64,000 bases of DNA from Epiperipatus broadwayi (Eukaryota > Onychophora > Udeonychophora > Euonychophora > Peripatidae). The position numbers and the translations under genes are program-made. The DNA is taken from contig JAQFVV010012418.1 in NCBI GenBank assembly GCA_028023455.1, positions 5,947,244 to 6,011,243 of the forward strand, in the 5' to 3' direction. Positions 1-12,000 of the stretch are shown in pieces. The stretch's first letter is position 1. Each line of letters begins with the position of its first letter. The notes below the pieces were generated by a model. The model did not search any database. It saw only the letters and a list, made by a program, of their open reading frames with translations, and was not told where the DNA came from.

Positions 1-59
1 TCCACCAATATATATATTAGACATCTGTCTACTGGACTAGTATGCTCTAAATGAACCTG

Positions 60-420
60 AGCCCATGAAGTTGTAGGTCTTGTCCATAGTTCTAATTTCT
101 TGGGTGATAACTTAGCTGCCTATTGGCAATCTGAACAAGTCTTAATTAAATTCCCAACATCCTTTGCCAACTTTGATTATGAAACATAAGTGCATGTGAG
201 AGCTTTCATTTTGACTACTCCCAGGTGAATTTTATCTAATATTTTTAATATATGTATTCTACCAGCAGGAGAAACAAGACTATGACCAGTGTTCAGTATA
301 CAGAAAGTCTATCTCTATTTATCCAAATTATTTTATCTAATTCAAAAAGACAAGCTTTAGGCTATCCATATTTAATCCATTGCATCATCTGCTCATAATC
401 TTTATATTGTTTTATCCATT
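60..420 (-). pseudogene. Gypsy integrase N-terminal zinc-binding (HHCC) region
   Basis: Read on the minus strand, this stretch gives a run with spaced histidines and a final NLIKTCSDCQ. This is the H-H-C-C zinc-binding module at the start of retroelement integrases, preceded by a histidine-containing HTGHSLVSPAGR stretch. It is followed by a proline-rich linker (LELWTRPTTSW) that leads into the integrase core, which would lie below position 60 and beyond the window. At least one in-frame stop interrupts the module. It handled insertion of the element's DNA copy and is now dead. Confidence 0.7.
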
Positions 421-796
421 TCTTATTACAACACTTTATTAGAAATTTCATTGAATCTATAATTTATTTCCCTGATTACGCATGCCATTTTTTAAAAATC
501 AGGTAATGGCGATAAAGCGTATGCATGCCCAATTTAAGAACTAACTGATAATCATAATGTGACAATATACTTATCCAGCATAATATTCGCTGGCTTACCT
601 GATCAGTTATTTTGTTCTCAGAACCTGAAATTCCCACTAGAGGGCGATGGTCTGTAAAAACTTGAACTTCGGCCCATTAATATACTAGTGGAACTTCTTG
701 ACTGCAAATATGACTGCCAATGCTTCCTTGTCAATTTAGCTGTAATTTTTTTCAGCTGGTGTTTGCCTCTGAAGAACAAATGAGAAATCACAACTC

Positions 797-1102
797 CTAC
801 ACATATTTGGATGTATCGGTTATTATAATAATGTCCCAACCACTACGATAATGGACCAATAAATTTTCTAAAGTTAACATATCTTTTGCAATGTTAAAAG
901 TGTTTTCATGCTCACAGTTCCAGGTCCAATATTGTTTCTGTCTCAAAAGTTGATAAAGTGGAGATAAATAATGTGATTTTTCTTTTATAAAACTCTCATA
1001 AAAGTTTAAGACTTGCAATTCTTTCATATTCTTAAGTTTATCTGCGTTCTTAATAGCCTTGATTTTATTTGGATCTGGAAACTGACTTTGAATGTTTATC
1101 AT
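797..1102 (-). pseudogene. Gypsy RT thumb / start of RNase H-like domain
   Basis: About 100 codons are open on the minus strand. The segment has the Gypsy connection motif: a loop with NFYESFIKEKSHYLSPLY, then LLRQKQYWTW and a C-E-H-E-N stretch that corresponds to the usual W-x-W...HExAF. It ends at a TDTSKY that corresponds to the (T/C)DAS-YG start of RNase H. It lies between the RT palm upstream in reading order and the integrase downstream, as expected for Gypsy pol. The RNase H continues out of frame towards about 600. Confidence 0.75.
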
Positions 1103-1335
1103 GTCTGAGGAATTATCAAAATGTCATCCAGATACAGAATTACTCCATCTATGGATCTAAACAACACGTCCTTTTTGCCTGGAACACATTAGGAGCAAAG
1201 ACAATTTATTACATTTAAATAATCCTTTATGTACAGTCAATGTTAACAACTCCGCTGTATTTTCTATTACAGGTATCCGATGAAAAGTTACTTTCAGATC
1301 TCTTTTCATGAAATATTTAGCCTTTTGTAACATTG

Positions 1336-1784
1336 TTAGCTAGGTACTGGATATGACCCTGCCTTTATAAATTTATTAATGGTAATCCTATAATCACCAC
1401 ATACACACAGAGTTCCATCTGGCTTAATTACTGTAACTATCAGTGTTGCCCATGATGAAACCATTAGCGTTAAGATCTCTTTAGTAACTAGCTCATTTAA
1501 AGTTTTCTCCACTTTATCTCTTAAAGCAAACAGCACTTACTGAAGTTTGCAAATAAATCAGTTGCACAATTTTTTATTAATCCCACATTCACTGGCCTCA
1601 TTCTTAATTCTGCTATTCCTGGCTTAAACAGTTTCTGGTATCTACTTTTCATAAGGCTTTCCATATGAACCATCTTTAATATATTCATACTTATTCCTGA
1701 AGGTTCAAACCAATTCCTACTCAATAATGGACTTACATCTTTATTTATCACATGCAATATCAAGGCTATTCGCTTAGAGTTCAA
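1336..1784 (-). pseudogene. Gypsy reverse transcriptase N-terminal part (two frames)
   Basis: Two overlapping minus-strand frames cover the linker after protease (1784-1521) and the start of reverse transcriptase (1536-1336). The second frame carries WATLIVTVIKPDG and VCGDYRITINKF, which match the Gypsy RT fingers (W-A-SPIVVVxKxDG and R-xCxDYRxxN). The catalytic palm with the paired aspartates lies further down in broken frames around 1110-1330. The frame change at about 1530 and later stops show it is not functional. Confidence 0.78.
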
Positions 1785-2099
1785 CTTTACTGGAACTATT
1801 ATTACCTTACCACAATATCAACTTTATTTCCATTTATATCCATCAAAACTCATTCGTCTTTTTTAACAACAATTTCTTTTTATAGCTTTCAATAATTCGA
1901 ATCCAATCTTTATATGACATTATGGACAGACCCTATTTCACTATCCACTTTCATTGTTATACATTTATCACAAACTCAAACTTCTAAAAGTATATGATCT
2001 GTGGTTTTGTTATTTACACTCTTTATTTCTAATTTCTTGTGCTCTGATTCTCACTCAAATTTGTAATCCAATTTTTTCATAAGTGATTCACTATCATTA

Positions 2100-2640
2100 A
2101 AACAGCAAATAATAGCTAAGTGGCCTCTAGTGTCTCAAATTCTGCATATTTTTTCCTTATGCCTACACTTCATTTTTAAACGTCTGGCTTTCCTACAATA
2201 ATAACACATTTGTATGTTTCTTTTATGTATTTTGAAAACTCAAACATCTCCTTTAGCTTTCCTTCTGGTAAGCAAAATCCTTTCCAAAGGTTGAGATACC
2301 ATAAATTCTGAAGCATTATTTAACACAGTCTCCTGTACTATGCACTTCTCTATGGCCACTTTGTAAGTTAACTCTGGATCACTAAGTAATGCATTTCTGA
2401 ACTTATCATCAAACATACCGTATAAAAATTGTTCCAGCATCGAGTTATTTATCTCTGAACCAAAATCACAATTTTTGGGCAATCTATGCAAGGTTAAATA
2501 GTAATTGTAATATTTCTCTGGTGGTAATTACTTCCTAGTCTAAACCATGTTACTCATTTTGAAAGTTTCAAGGCAAAATAAGTATTCAATTTTTGTTTAA
2601 GTTCTTCATATGAAATATCCTCTGGATGCTTTGGGTCCAT
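2100..2640 (-). pseudogene. Gypsy gag-like segment with degenerate zinc-knuckle region
   Basis: In minus-strand reading the segment starts near MDPKHPEDISYEELKQKLN and continues in the frame at 2491-2240 with FLYGMFDDKFRNALLSDP and QETVLNNASE. This is the helical region seen in insect- and mollusc-type Gypsy gag proteins, where a short fold is followed by one zinc knuckle. A cysteine-rich remnant (CYYCRKAR, then CRHKEKICRI) follows near 2210-2130. Stops and frame changes break it. Assignment as gag rests on position before RT and on these features. Confidence 0.65.
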
Positions 2641-2686
2641 TAAGTCTATTAGCCAACTGTGTCACATCCTGTCAACTGTGCCACTC

Positions 2687-3250
2687 TGCTATGTCTGAGG
2701 ATTTTTAGTAGAACTAGTCAAACAGCGAATATAATTTACACAAATACTTTGGTTAATTAACATTTATTTATAAACAAATAATAAACGAACAACAATAAAG
2801 AAAATTAAAGTATATAATTATTTCTCAGTCCAAGTACATAGTTATCTCTCAGACTGAACATTGTAACACTATGGATAACTTATTGAGTATCAAATTCATT
2901 TCGCAGAGGTTATAATATTCATCTAAAATCGTCTACAAATTTGACTTATTTGGCGACTATATTGTTTTCCTTTCTATTTATTCTTTGTCAGCTATCACTA
3001 TTACTGCATAGGCAATGTTCTGTACTCGTCTCTGCTGCTTTTCCAAATCATTTCATATATATATCTGAAAATGACAATCTATTTGCAGCTCTCTCTACGT
3101 TCTAATGTTTAAAGTAATACAGCACTCAATCTATGTGATTTGGAGAGACAATAACCATTAAACATAAACATACTAACATATTTGAAATCTAATCACACAT
3201 TCCACATATAAAACAAAATACAAAGTTAGTAAAGATAACAAGTCTTAATA
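2687..3250 (-). repeat. Probable 5' LTR of the 0-3 kb Gypsy element (limits uncertain)
   Basis: The stretch begins at TGCTATGTCTGAGG, directly before (in minus orientation, directly after) the gag start. The LTR edge of the Gypsy element at 33143 begins with the similar TGCTGTGTCCCC, so this is the likely inner LTR edge. The partner LTR lies outside the window, so the outer limit near 3250 is a guess from the change to plain A+T-rich sequence. No coding potential is seen. Confidence 0.4.
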
Positions 3251-4514
3251 AGATTTTTTTAACAAGTGTTCAATGGAGTTGGCAAGCTATTAAAATTGTG
3301 AAATTATACTAAATTTTTTTTATCTCTTTATTAATTGTTAATTAATGATTTATCTATATGTGTTTGATTATATAACATATACCAAATTTGGAATTTATTT
3401 ATGAATTCGGCTTGTTTAATATTTATAATGTTATCATTTCTCGATTAAAAAAAAAAAAAATTTTTAGCAGATATGACTTGAAGTTCTGTTTATTATTAGA
3501 AATATTTCCAGGTTTTTATTAAAATTAATCAGTTTTACTAAATTTTGAAATATAAAAGTATAAGATATATAAATAAAACATTCAATTAAATATTTGTTAG
3601 AATACTCAGAATTAAATCATTTCAAGAAAGATTTTACAAATGAACAAGCATATCAATAATTATTATTTACAAATAAAAACTTTTTATAAAGGGTTAACTG
3701 TATTTTATGCTGTTTGATATATGCTGGCAGAATAGATACAACTAGGCTCTAATAAATATAAAACACTATTTTAATTGAATTAATTTTCAGTACTCTACAA
3801 TCCTAATATTACTTGTAATTAGACAAATACATTTAAATAACAGTGATTATACATTGACATATTCAGTCATTTCATTTGTACTAATGTAGGTTTCACAATA
3901 TAAATGATAATGATATTCTTAACCCATAACAAGTATCAACAGATTTTTTTCTACCATCTCAGTGATAGTGAATCTAGTGATTCATAATTGAGTTTATTCT
4001 ACTCTCATAGCTAGTTCCTCTATTATTATGGCAATGATTAAACAATTCAAAAATTTTAGGCAGTTTATAAAATTCATTTATCAGCCAAGTTTGTACTAAT
4101 ATCACATGTAGATATTCCAATTAAAAACTTTATATAGAGATCATTATCACCCCCCCCCTTCCCTTTTTGTTTTTTGCCAATTTTAATGATTACTTATCTT
4201 TTTCTTGATAATGTCATACTGATATGTAATTTTTAGAGTTGGATTATAATTTGACAATAATGGGCCAAATATAATCAAATATAATAACTTTTATGGTCAT
4301 CTATCCTAGAAAATTAGTCAGCAGCAAATAAATTAGTATAAGTTAGATAGCATAACAGCAAAGAGGTAAAGATTAATGAAACCATTTAAAAGTAAAATTA
4401 ATTCAACACATAAATGAAGAAGCAAAATAAAATAAAAAAATATTTGCAAAAGAAAAACAATAATATTCTGTAGCTTTATGTAGAAAGATCAATACTCTTA
4501 TGAATATTTAGATG
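3251..4514. other. A+T-rich non-coding stretch
   Basis: Low-complexity A+T-rich sequence with poly-A/T runs and a short poly-C run near 4150. I see no exon, repeat copy or RNA gene in it. Confidence 0.6.
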
Positions 4515-4522
4515 GTCTAAAT

Positions 4523-4990
4523 CAGACCTGTGCAATCTTTTAAACAAAAAGGTCAATTCCAAATTTTATGAATTATTAATGGAAAACATTATTTCTATTA
4601 ACTGCAGGGGATATGGTATTCTTAGGTGTGGTGGATTCAAAAATATTTTGGATAATTAAATATATATCCATTAATTTTCAGATTTGTAATTTTATTATAG
4701 AAAAAAATTAAGAAAAAACTCTTTTCATAGAAACATTACATAAAAACATCATTATTAAATACCTATACATTTGAATGTATAATAAGAAATATCTACCATT
4801 TAAAAAAAACACACATTATTGTTTGTTAAAAAAAAAGTTATTTTTATAAACATAAATAAATTTGAGACAAATAATATAGATTTAAAAAAAATAATCCCAA
4901 TTACTTTGCTTTTATTTTTTTTTAAAACATTCAATTCTGTCCATGGGCCACATAAAAAATGTCAGAGCAGCTGCAAATCACATAGGCCTG
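4523..4990. mobile_element. hAT-type MITE with 8-bp target-site duplication
   Basis: A 468-bp non-coding unit flanked by the perfect direct repeat GTCTAAAT (4515-4522 and 4991-4998). Its ends are imperfect inverted repeats: CAGACCTGTGC at the left, and CAGGCCTATGTG as the reverse complement of the right end. An 8-bp duplication with T at position 2 and A at position 7, plus CAG-type termini, is the signature of hAT transposons. There is no transposase, so it moved with help from an autonomous hAT. The inner right arm (TGTGGCCCATGG on the minus strand) resembles the GGGCCACATTG in the ends of the autonomous hAT at 25 kb, which could be related. Confidence 0.82.
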
Positions 4991-4998
4991 GTCTAAAT

Positions 4999-5923
4999 AG
5001 TTGCAATACTATGAAGAAGGTAGTCTGGAGGGTTTGGGGGAAGGGGGGTGGGCTTTATTTGAAAAAAAAAATATTTTTTTAAGGCTGATAAGATGAATGG
5101 CAGGTAATAAGAAAAAGTACAGACCCTGATGCTCTTCTTAAAGTATCTTGGTATTCTTTATTTTAATACAGCATTGAAAAGTTTTCTTTTTTCTTGGAAT
5201 TTTGGTTTCTTTTTTTAAAACTAATCTAAAGTCTAATCTAATTCAGGATGGGTGGTGTAATTTTCTACCTTCTGAATAGTTTCCTTAAATGACTTGCATA
5301 GTTATAAGATGGATTCAATGTAAATTCTAACTTGAGATTTTTTATTTTTGGAATTCTTAGGCAAATAAGTAGAAACAAGTTCATTTTATCAAAGTTTGTA
5401 CTTCAAAACTAAATTCAAATATTTCAAAGCAAGAACTATTCCTTGTTAAATAGTTTTATTGCATCAATATCAATAACAGTAAAGAATTCTTAAAGTTTAT
5501 TGTTTATGTCAATAGGAATAAACTATGGTCCAAAGTTAATGCAAATAATAGTAATGACTTTAAGAACTTAAATGGTTTATTATTAATGAATTTTGCACAA
5601 CACAGTGATTAACAGACAGAAATATTTTGTTTAGATAGAAAAATCACTACAAGATAATTTAGGTGTATTCAACAAAGAAGTAGAGAGAGAAAAAAAGATT
5701 TTTATAAGATTTTTGCTAAACATTAAAAAAAGTGATAAAATGGAAGAAAAATCCAACAAAAATGAAAGTTAAGGATTCCAAATATATCAAAGAGTAACAT
5801 TTATATATAAGAGATAAATAAAAATCAAGAATATTGAGTAAAAAATAAATAAATTAAATCATAATAACAGTGATGAGAAAAAAACAAATTAAAATTACAT
5901 TCTCAATCATTAATGATACTCAC
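4999..5923. other. A+T-rich non-coding stretch downstream of the last visible VPS50 exon
   Basis: Probably the start of the final VPS50 intron. A long A+T-rich run without recognised features. I looked on the minus strand for a terminal VPS50 exon, expected to encode about 35-40 basic residues, and did not see one. Confidence 0.55.
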
Positions 5924-6014
5924 AGTATGATTTTTGATCCACTCTTCTAATGCATTATCAGGTAAATAAAAGGCTTTGACATAAGCTTCTACATAATCTT
6001 TGTCTGGAATTGGT
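5924..6014 (-). CDS. VPS50: VPS50 exon K (last in window)
   Basis: 91 nt encoding (R)[18 protein letters not shown] and [12 protein letters not shown]; vertebrate VPS50 has RPIPDKEFVETYIKAYYL and MERWIKEH at this place. The acceptor is ..ttatag and the donor GTGAGT, so at least one further exon with the C-terminal end must follow at lower coordinates, probably outside the window past the Gypsy element. Confidence 0.95.
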
Positions 6015-9000
6015 CTATAAAATAGTACAAAAAAACGTTTCATTAAAATTGATTAATTATACATATCCAAAATATATGGTTTGTTTGCAGTAAATAATAT
6101 ATGATCTTAATTACACAAGCAATGTATATTTGCACTTTTTTTTTCTTCATATATATATAATCTTTCTAAATACTTCATTTATGATTTTTATTTTCTGTTT
6201 CAATGAAAAAGATTAAAAATAAGAATCAAAGCTACTACATAGTTTAAAACTGTATACCAATGATTCTCAATGTGTAGCCATTAAGAAATTTTAGCAATCT
6301 AACAAAAACTTTGATAAATATCAAAATTTTATATTTATTAAAATTCAACATTAAATGAAAAAATATATAATAAAGATTCAAAAACATGAAATAGTTTTAT
6401 TAAAACTATCAGCATTTATTTTAAAAAAATATTAAAGATTTTCCAGAAATGACACTGACACATAATTTTAAGATGATAGACACATAACTCTAAAATTAAT
6501 ATTATAAAAGTTAATTGAAAAGTTTATTAGTTTGAACGGAATTATTAAACTTGTAAAAAAAAAAAAAAGTGCAGCTACCAGTGAAATTGTGACAATTTCT
6601 GTGGTCACTTAAAAAGACTACTCTTGAAAATTGTTGCTCCACACTCATAATAAATGTTCATTTGACACTGATTCATTATTGTAAGTTATAAAAATATTTT
6701 TAAGAATGTATCTAAGACTTGCAAAGATCATCGTACATTTGTTAATATAAACATTTTGACAAAAACATGGTGCTTATATTAATTTGAATCATTAAATAAA
6801 GTTCATTTACGATTTTTGTGATTATTAGTGTGTTTTACATATACTGGTTTTCTTTTTCGTTTTAATGTCATAAACTACTATATTATATTTTTAATTTTAT
6901 ATCAATGGATGTCCAACAGGCTTCCTATTAAATATACTACCATTTCCCTAAATTATTTTTGTTCTATGTTCAATCTATCTTTTCCCCTAATATTATATAT
7001 ATGTATGTAAATTTTATTACAAAAACAAGTCAGAAATGCAACAATTTTCAGATATAGACTTATTTCTAAGAATGAAAATTCAGAATTCTTCAGGTAATTG
7101 TATTTTCTGTGATGCTTATAGATTAAAAAAAAAGTGTGACAATAAAGAAATAGAAAAAAAAAATAAAAGAAATTTTAAATTGTGATGTTTAAGAAAATTA
7201 TTTTTTAACAAGAAAAACAAATATGAAAATTTTTAATCAGAGTAGGCTTGGATTTTCATTGAAACTGATGAAATTAAAGTTTTTTTTATTTTAGATTTGT
7301 TACGAGATGATTTGATTCACTGAAAAACAAAATGCTGAAGGAGTTTGATAGGGGAATCCAATTATAATAATAATGAATATATTATTTAAAAGATGAAAGA
7401 GAGAGAAAAAGCTAGTATTCTGAAGAATAAAACATTTGTAAAATGATTGATAAAGACAACAAAGTGGTTTTACTACATTACTTTGGTATAGCCTAAATGA
7501 ATGATTAACTATTTAATATATATATATATATTGAGTGCAATAGAAGTATAATTATAGTTTCTTACAAAATGCTTTCTTTTTCTTTGTTTTTCTATTATAC
7601 TTTCATCATTATTCTTGTTTTACATTATATGAATGGTTCATCTATTAAGGATTTTGTTACACTGATGTTATCAGCATTTAGTTTTTGTATTATTCCCGAG
7701 ATTAAATTGATAGCAAAATATTCTACACATATCACAAACTAATAATCATTTAACATACGTCCTTCTAAAATTATCATGATTATTATTATTACTGAACAGA
7801 TTTGGATCTATAATAAATTTAAAATCAAAACACTGTTTCCACTGAGAATTTTAATATCAAATAAATAGTTTTATCTGTTGATTTATAATATTTTGATAAT
7901 CCTATTGTAGACAAACACTTAATTAACATTTGTTTTAACCAGATTTATATCTATTTGTATAAAACTTAATATTTGTTTGAAGATACTTTTTTAATACATG
8001 AGCCAATGAAGAAATTTGAAAAAATTAAAAATTCGAATTGCAATAAATATGCATAAATTTTTGTCATGATTTTATATAAAATAATGGCAGTGGTAGAGTA
8101 GCAGATTCAAGAGTTAAAGATCCTTGAACATCATGTGACTCCAGAATAATAAATCATTTGATTAATTTTTTAATGTTTGTCATGATTATTTCATGAGCAG
8201 AAAGGATCCATGGCATAGATCATTTCTGTGATTAACCTTTATTAAATATATATAATAATGTATCTAGGGATACATATTCCTGAAGTTTGAATATTTTATT
8301 TATTAAAAAATATAAATGGATTTGTGTTACAAAATAGTTTTTCATTATTTAATTTTTTTTTATAACTAATCACTGAAATTATATCCAAGAAAAATATTAT
8401 TTTTATTTTTTGAATTTAAAAATAACTTGAAAGAAATACTAGGGATTTTTTTTTTTATATTAGTAGATTTAAAACATTTTTTCAAATTTCCAGACTATAA
8501 TTAAAAACAGTTTTTTTTTGTCTTTTTAAATTAAACATACATCTGCAAAGTAGCAAAAAACTTTTACACATTTTACATGCAAAAAAAAAAGTTGAAAAGA
8601 CTGAAATAATATGTGTTATATATTTAATGAAAGGATCAAAATACGGTCATCATAGATCAAGTTTTTATTGTTAGATTATAGTATTCTCTGCTCCAAAAGG
8701 TTTTTTATGATCATAAAATGTTTTGTAGCAGATTATTCAATATAAATGGCAATTGTCTTTCTTCAGAAATTTTTGTAAGCATTTTTCTATTTTTACTCTC
8801 ACAGATTACATAAAGCAGTCATATCTTGATAACAAATCTATATTTATTATCTTATGACATAAAAAAATATGAATGTGTTTGTGAATATAGTTTACATGGG
8901 TTTAAATCTAGTAATTTCCACCCCATTAAAAATAACAGCATTTTCTTGAATTAAAAAAGAAAAAAAAATTAAATTATATTTCGTTTAAAAATAACGGCAT

Positions 9001-12000
9001 TTTCTTGAATTAAAAAAGAAAAAAAAATTAAATTATATTTCTTTTAAATTATATTTTAATTGTTTAAAATGATATATTTAAATATATGTAAAACCCTGTG
9101 TAGCTACGTATTGCTGTAATCAAAGTAAATTCAATTATTCAGCTTTATTAAATCTTTCAAAAAGAAAGAGAGAAAAATATATATATATTTTTCCTAAAAG
9201 TTAAAATATTTTGCTTTTAATTATTTTCTTTTATGTTAAACTTACTCTTTTGTTATTCGATAAATAGATTTAATTCATCGATAAAAAGATGAAGTTGTTG
9301 ATTTATTTTTTTTCCAAGTTGTCAAGCGTTGTTAGCCGAGAGGTCATCGCACCCGCCTTGCAACCAAGTAGTTGGTTGCAGACGGGTTCGCATTCTGGCC
9401 GATGCTATGACATATGAGAAAAAAAAAATCATATTAATTAAAAACAAGACCAAATATATATATATATAAAGTAAAACTTTTATTAGTTTATCTGTATGGG
9501 TCTATCACATAATGGAGAAATTTTGACTATAAAAATGAGTTTCATTGTTCTGTCTTTTTTCTGCCTGCAGCTGATTAGGGAAGAATCCAAACTTATTAGA
9601 AGAAAAATAATATTATTTGCTACTGTAAGTTACTATTGAAACCATGGATAATAATCGCAACTGAAGTAAAAAGCTCATTTTTTTCATGAAAAAATGGAAA
9701 ATAGTAACTTGGGTAATGTAAGTACCAATAAGAGTTAGTAAATTCGGTTTTATAAGTACTGATCACACATTCATTGCTAGAAGATGGTTGGCCTGCTTCT
9801 AAGAACATTTTCACCTGATTAAAGTTTTATTACAATAATCTGCTGAAGAGGAAAGGGATAGAGAATAAAGGAATGCTGGCAAAAAAAAATGGAATTCTCA
9901 TAGCCAATGCTTTCTAAGAGGCAGATCTGCAGACAAATACCCTATTATTTCACCCATGTGTATGCAAATTAACTTAGAAAGAAAATATAAATTTGTACCA
10001 AATCTAAGACAAACAACTTTTGTTATTATAATAAATAACCAGCTGTTAAACCCTAAAACTGTATTGAAACATTTAAAAATGAGCCAAAAATTATATGTAT
10101 GCATGTAACAACAACTCCAAAAAAAATTGAGATAGTACATGCTGTGAAATGTTAATTTAAATGAGCTCCAAAATCCAGAGGTGAGACTATCCTATTTTTG
10201 TGTAGTCTTTTTTTCTTCATGGCTTTGAATGTATTAACTATCAGTATATATATATATATATTTTTGAAATTGATATTTTTTTTTTTTTTGTATTTGAATT
10301 AAATATATATACATTTTTATTATTATTATGGTGTAAAAGAAAATGCTTATTTATTTCTTAGAAATTATATGAGATTAGAAAATGCAGTTGTAATTTAATT
10401 TTAATAAAATGGCTATCTTCTTTATTCTTGACAGCATTCCAAAATAGTTACAAAATTTTACAAGTTGAGCAATAGGTGTATATGTGTGCTTTATATACAT
10501 ATGTTATCAAAAAGGAGATGAAAGAGCTAGCGGTTATAGGAATACCAATCTAAGAAAAAATAATCATAATAATAATGAGAATTGGTTTGTCATATGAAAA
10601 ATAAAATGCCATAGTATTTAAAATGGCTGGCTCTCATTAATTATAAATCTTTCATCATCATGTGATCCATTGACTAATTGCTTCCGGAATTATAGTGAAA
10701 ATATAGATAAACTCTCAGTCATCATCATCATTATCAACCATTATCAATCCACTGCAGGATGAATGTCTCTCCAAGTTCAATCCATCTTCTCCAATTTTTA
10801 GCTTCTCTACTCCACATTACCCCTGCACACTTTCTTATTTCATCCATCCATTTCACCTGTGGTCTCTTTCTGGGTCTTTTAAAATCTCTTGGAATCCAGT
10901 TTAAGATTTCAATTGTCCATCTATTATAATCTCTTCTAGCAATATATCCAGCCAAGTCTGCTTCAATCTTTTAACGTTTTCAATGAGGTCAGTAACACCT
11001 GTTTGTTCTCTTGCCCATATATTGCGTTTTCGATCTCTTCTTGTTACTCCCAACATACATCTCTCCATACTTCTTTGAGTCGTCTGAAGTCTTTGTATTG
11101 CTCTTCTATTAAGTGTCCAAGTCTCAGATCCATAAGTAAGAACTGGTAAAACACATTTGTTAAAAACCGTTTTCAAACACATAGGCATCTTTCCTTTTAG
11201 TATCAAGTTATTTTTACCAAAAGCACTCCAACCAAGTTTAATTCTATGATTAATTTCATCCATTATGTTTCCATCTGTATTAATAATCTGACCAAGGTAT
11301 TTGTAACTGTTAACTTCTAATTCATCGTAATCAATCTTTATTTTCATATTTTGAGCAAATCGATTAAACATTACTTTAGTCTTTTTAACATTTATCTTTA
11401 ATCCTATTTTCCTACTTTCATCTGATAACTCCTGCAAAATTTCCTGCAGCTCTGAAGCATTATTTGCAAAAACAACTATATCATCTGCAAAATCTAAATG
11501 ACTTAAATAATCTCCATTTACTTTCACTCCTTTAGTTTCCCATTTAATCCACAAAATACTTCTGGTAGCACTGCTGTAAAAAGTTTTGGAGATATGGAGT
11601 CACCTTATCTTACACCCTCCTCAATGTTGACTTTCCCAGTACATTATGTAATCTAATTGTTGCTGTTGCATTTTTATAAACATTCTTTAAAATATGATAA
11701 TATCCTGGATCTAAACCTTGATGATCCAATGCTTTAATCACTGAAAAAATGTTTATAGAATCAACTGCCTTTTCATAATCTACAAATCCCAAACATAATG
11801 ACAACTCATATTCATTTGCCCTTTCTATAATTTCTCTCAATACCTGGATATGATCTACTGTACTAAGACCACTTTTAAATCCAGCTTGTTCTCTTAGTTG
11901 GTGGAAATCCAATGTTCTCTGTAGATGAGTTGTAATTAGCTTGATAAAAATTTTGTATAAAACTGATAAAAGGCTGATAGGTCTGTAATTTCTAATATCT

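Larger units (their letters stand above)
1..2686 (-). mobile_element. Gypsy-type LTR retrotransposon, internal region, truncated by window edge
   Basis: A decayed LTR retrotransposon read on the minus strand. From high to low coordinate it shows a gag-like segment (about 2640-2100), a protease/linker region, reverse transcriptase (about 1560-1110), the RT/RNase H junction (about 1110-790) and the integrase zinc-binding region (about 420-60). This gag-PR-RT-RH-IN order is that of the Ty3/Gypsy class. Stops and frameshifts separate every segment, so it is a pseudo-element. It lies on the same strand as VPS50, beyond the last VPS50 exon visible here. The integrase core and 3' LTR must lie left of position 1. 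Confidence 0.85.

Noticed and set aside
4819-5082. Plus-strand open frame of 87 codons
   Set aside because: Starts inside the hAT MITE and runs across its end into poly-A; composition is low-complexity.
4999-5923. Terminal VPS50 exon
   Set aside because: I searched the minus strand for the conserved basic C-terminal end after WIKxH and found no frame with suitable splice acceptor and stop.
9327-9429. Functional tRNA gene
   Set aside because: A and B boxes are visible, but the acceptor stem does not pair and the unit ends in a poly-A tail shared with another copy, so it is a SINE.
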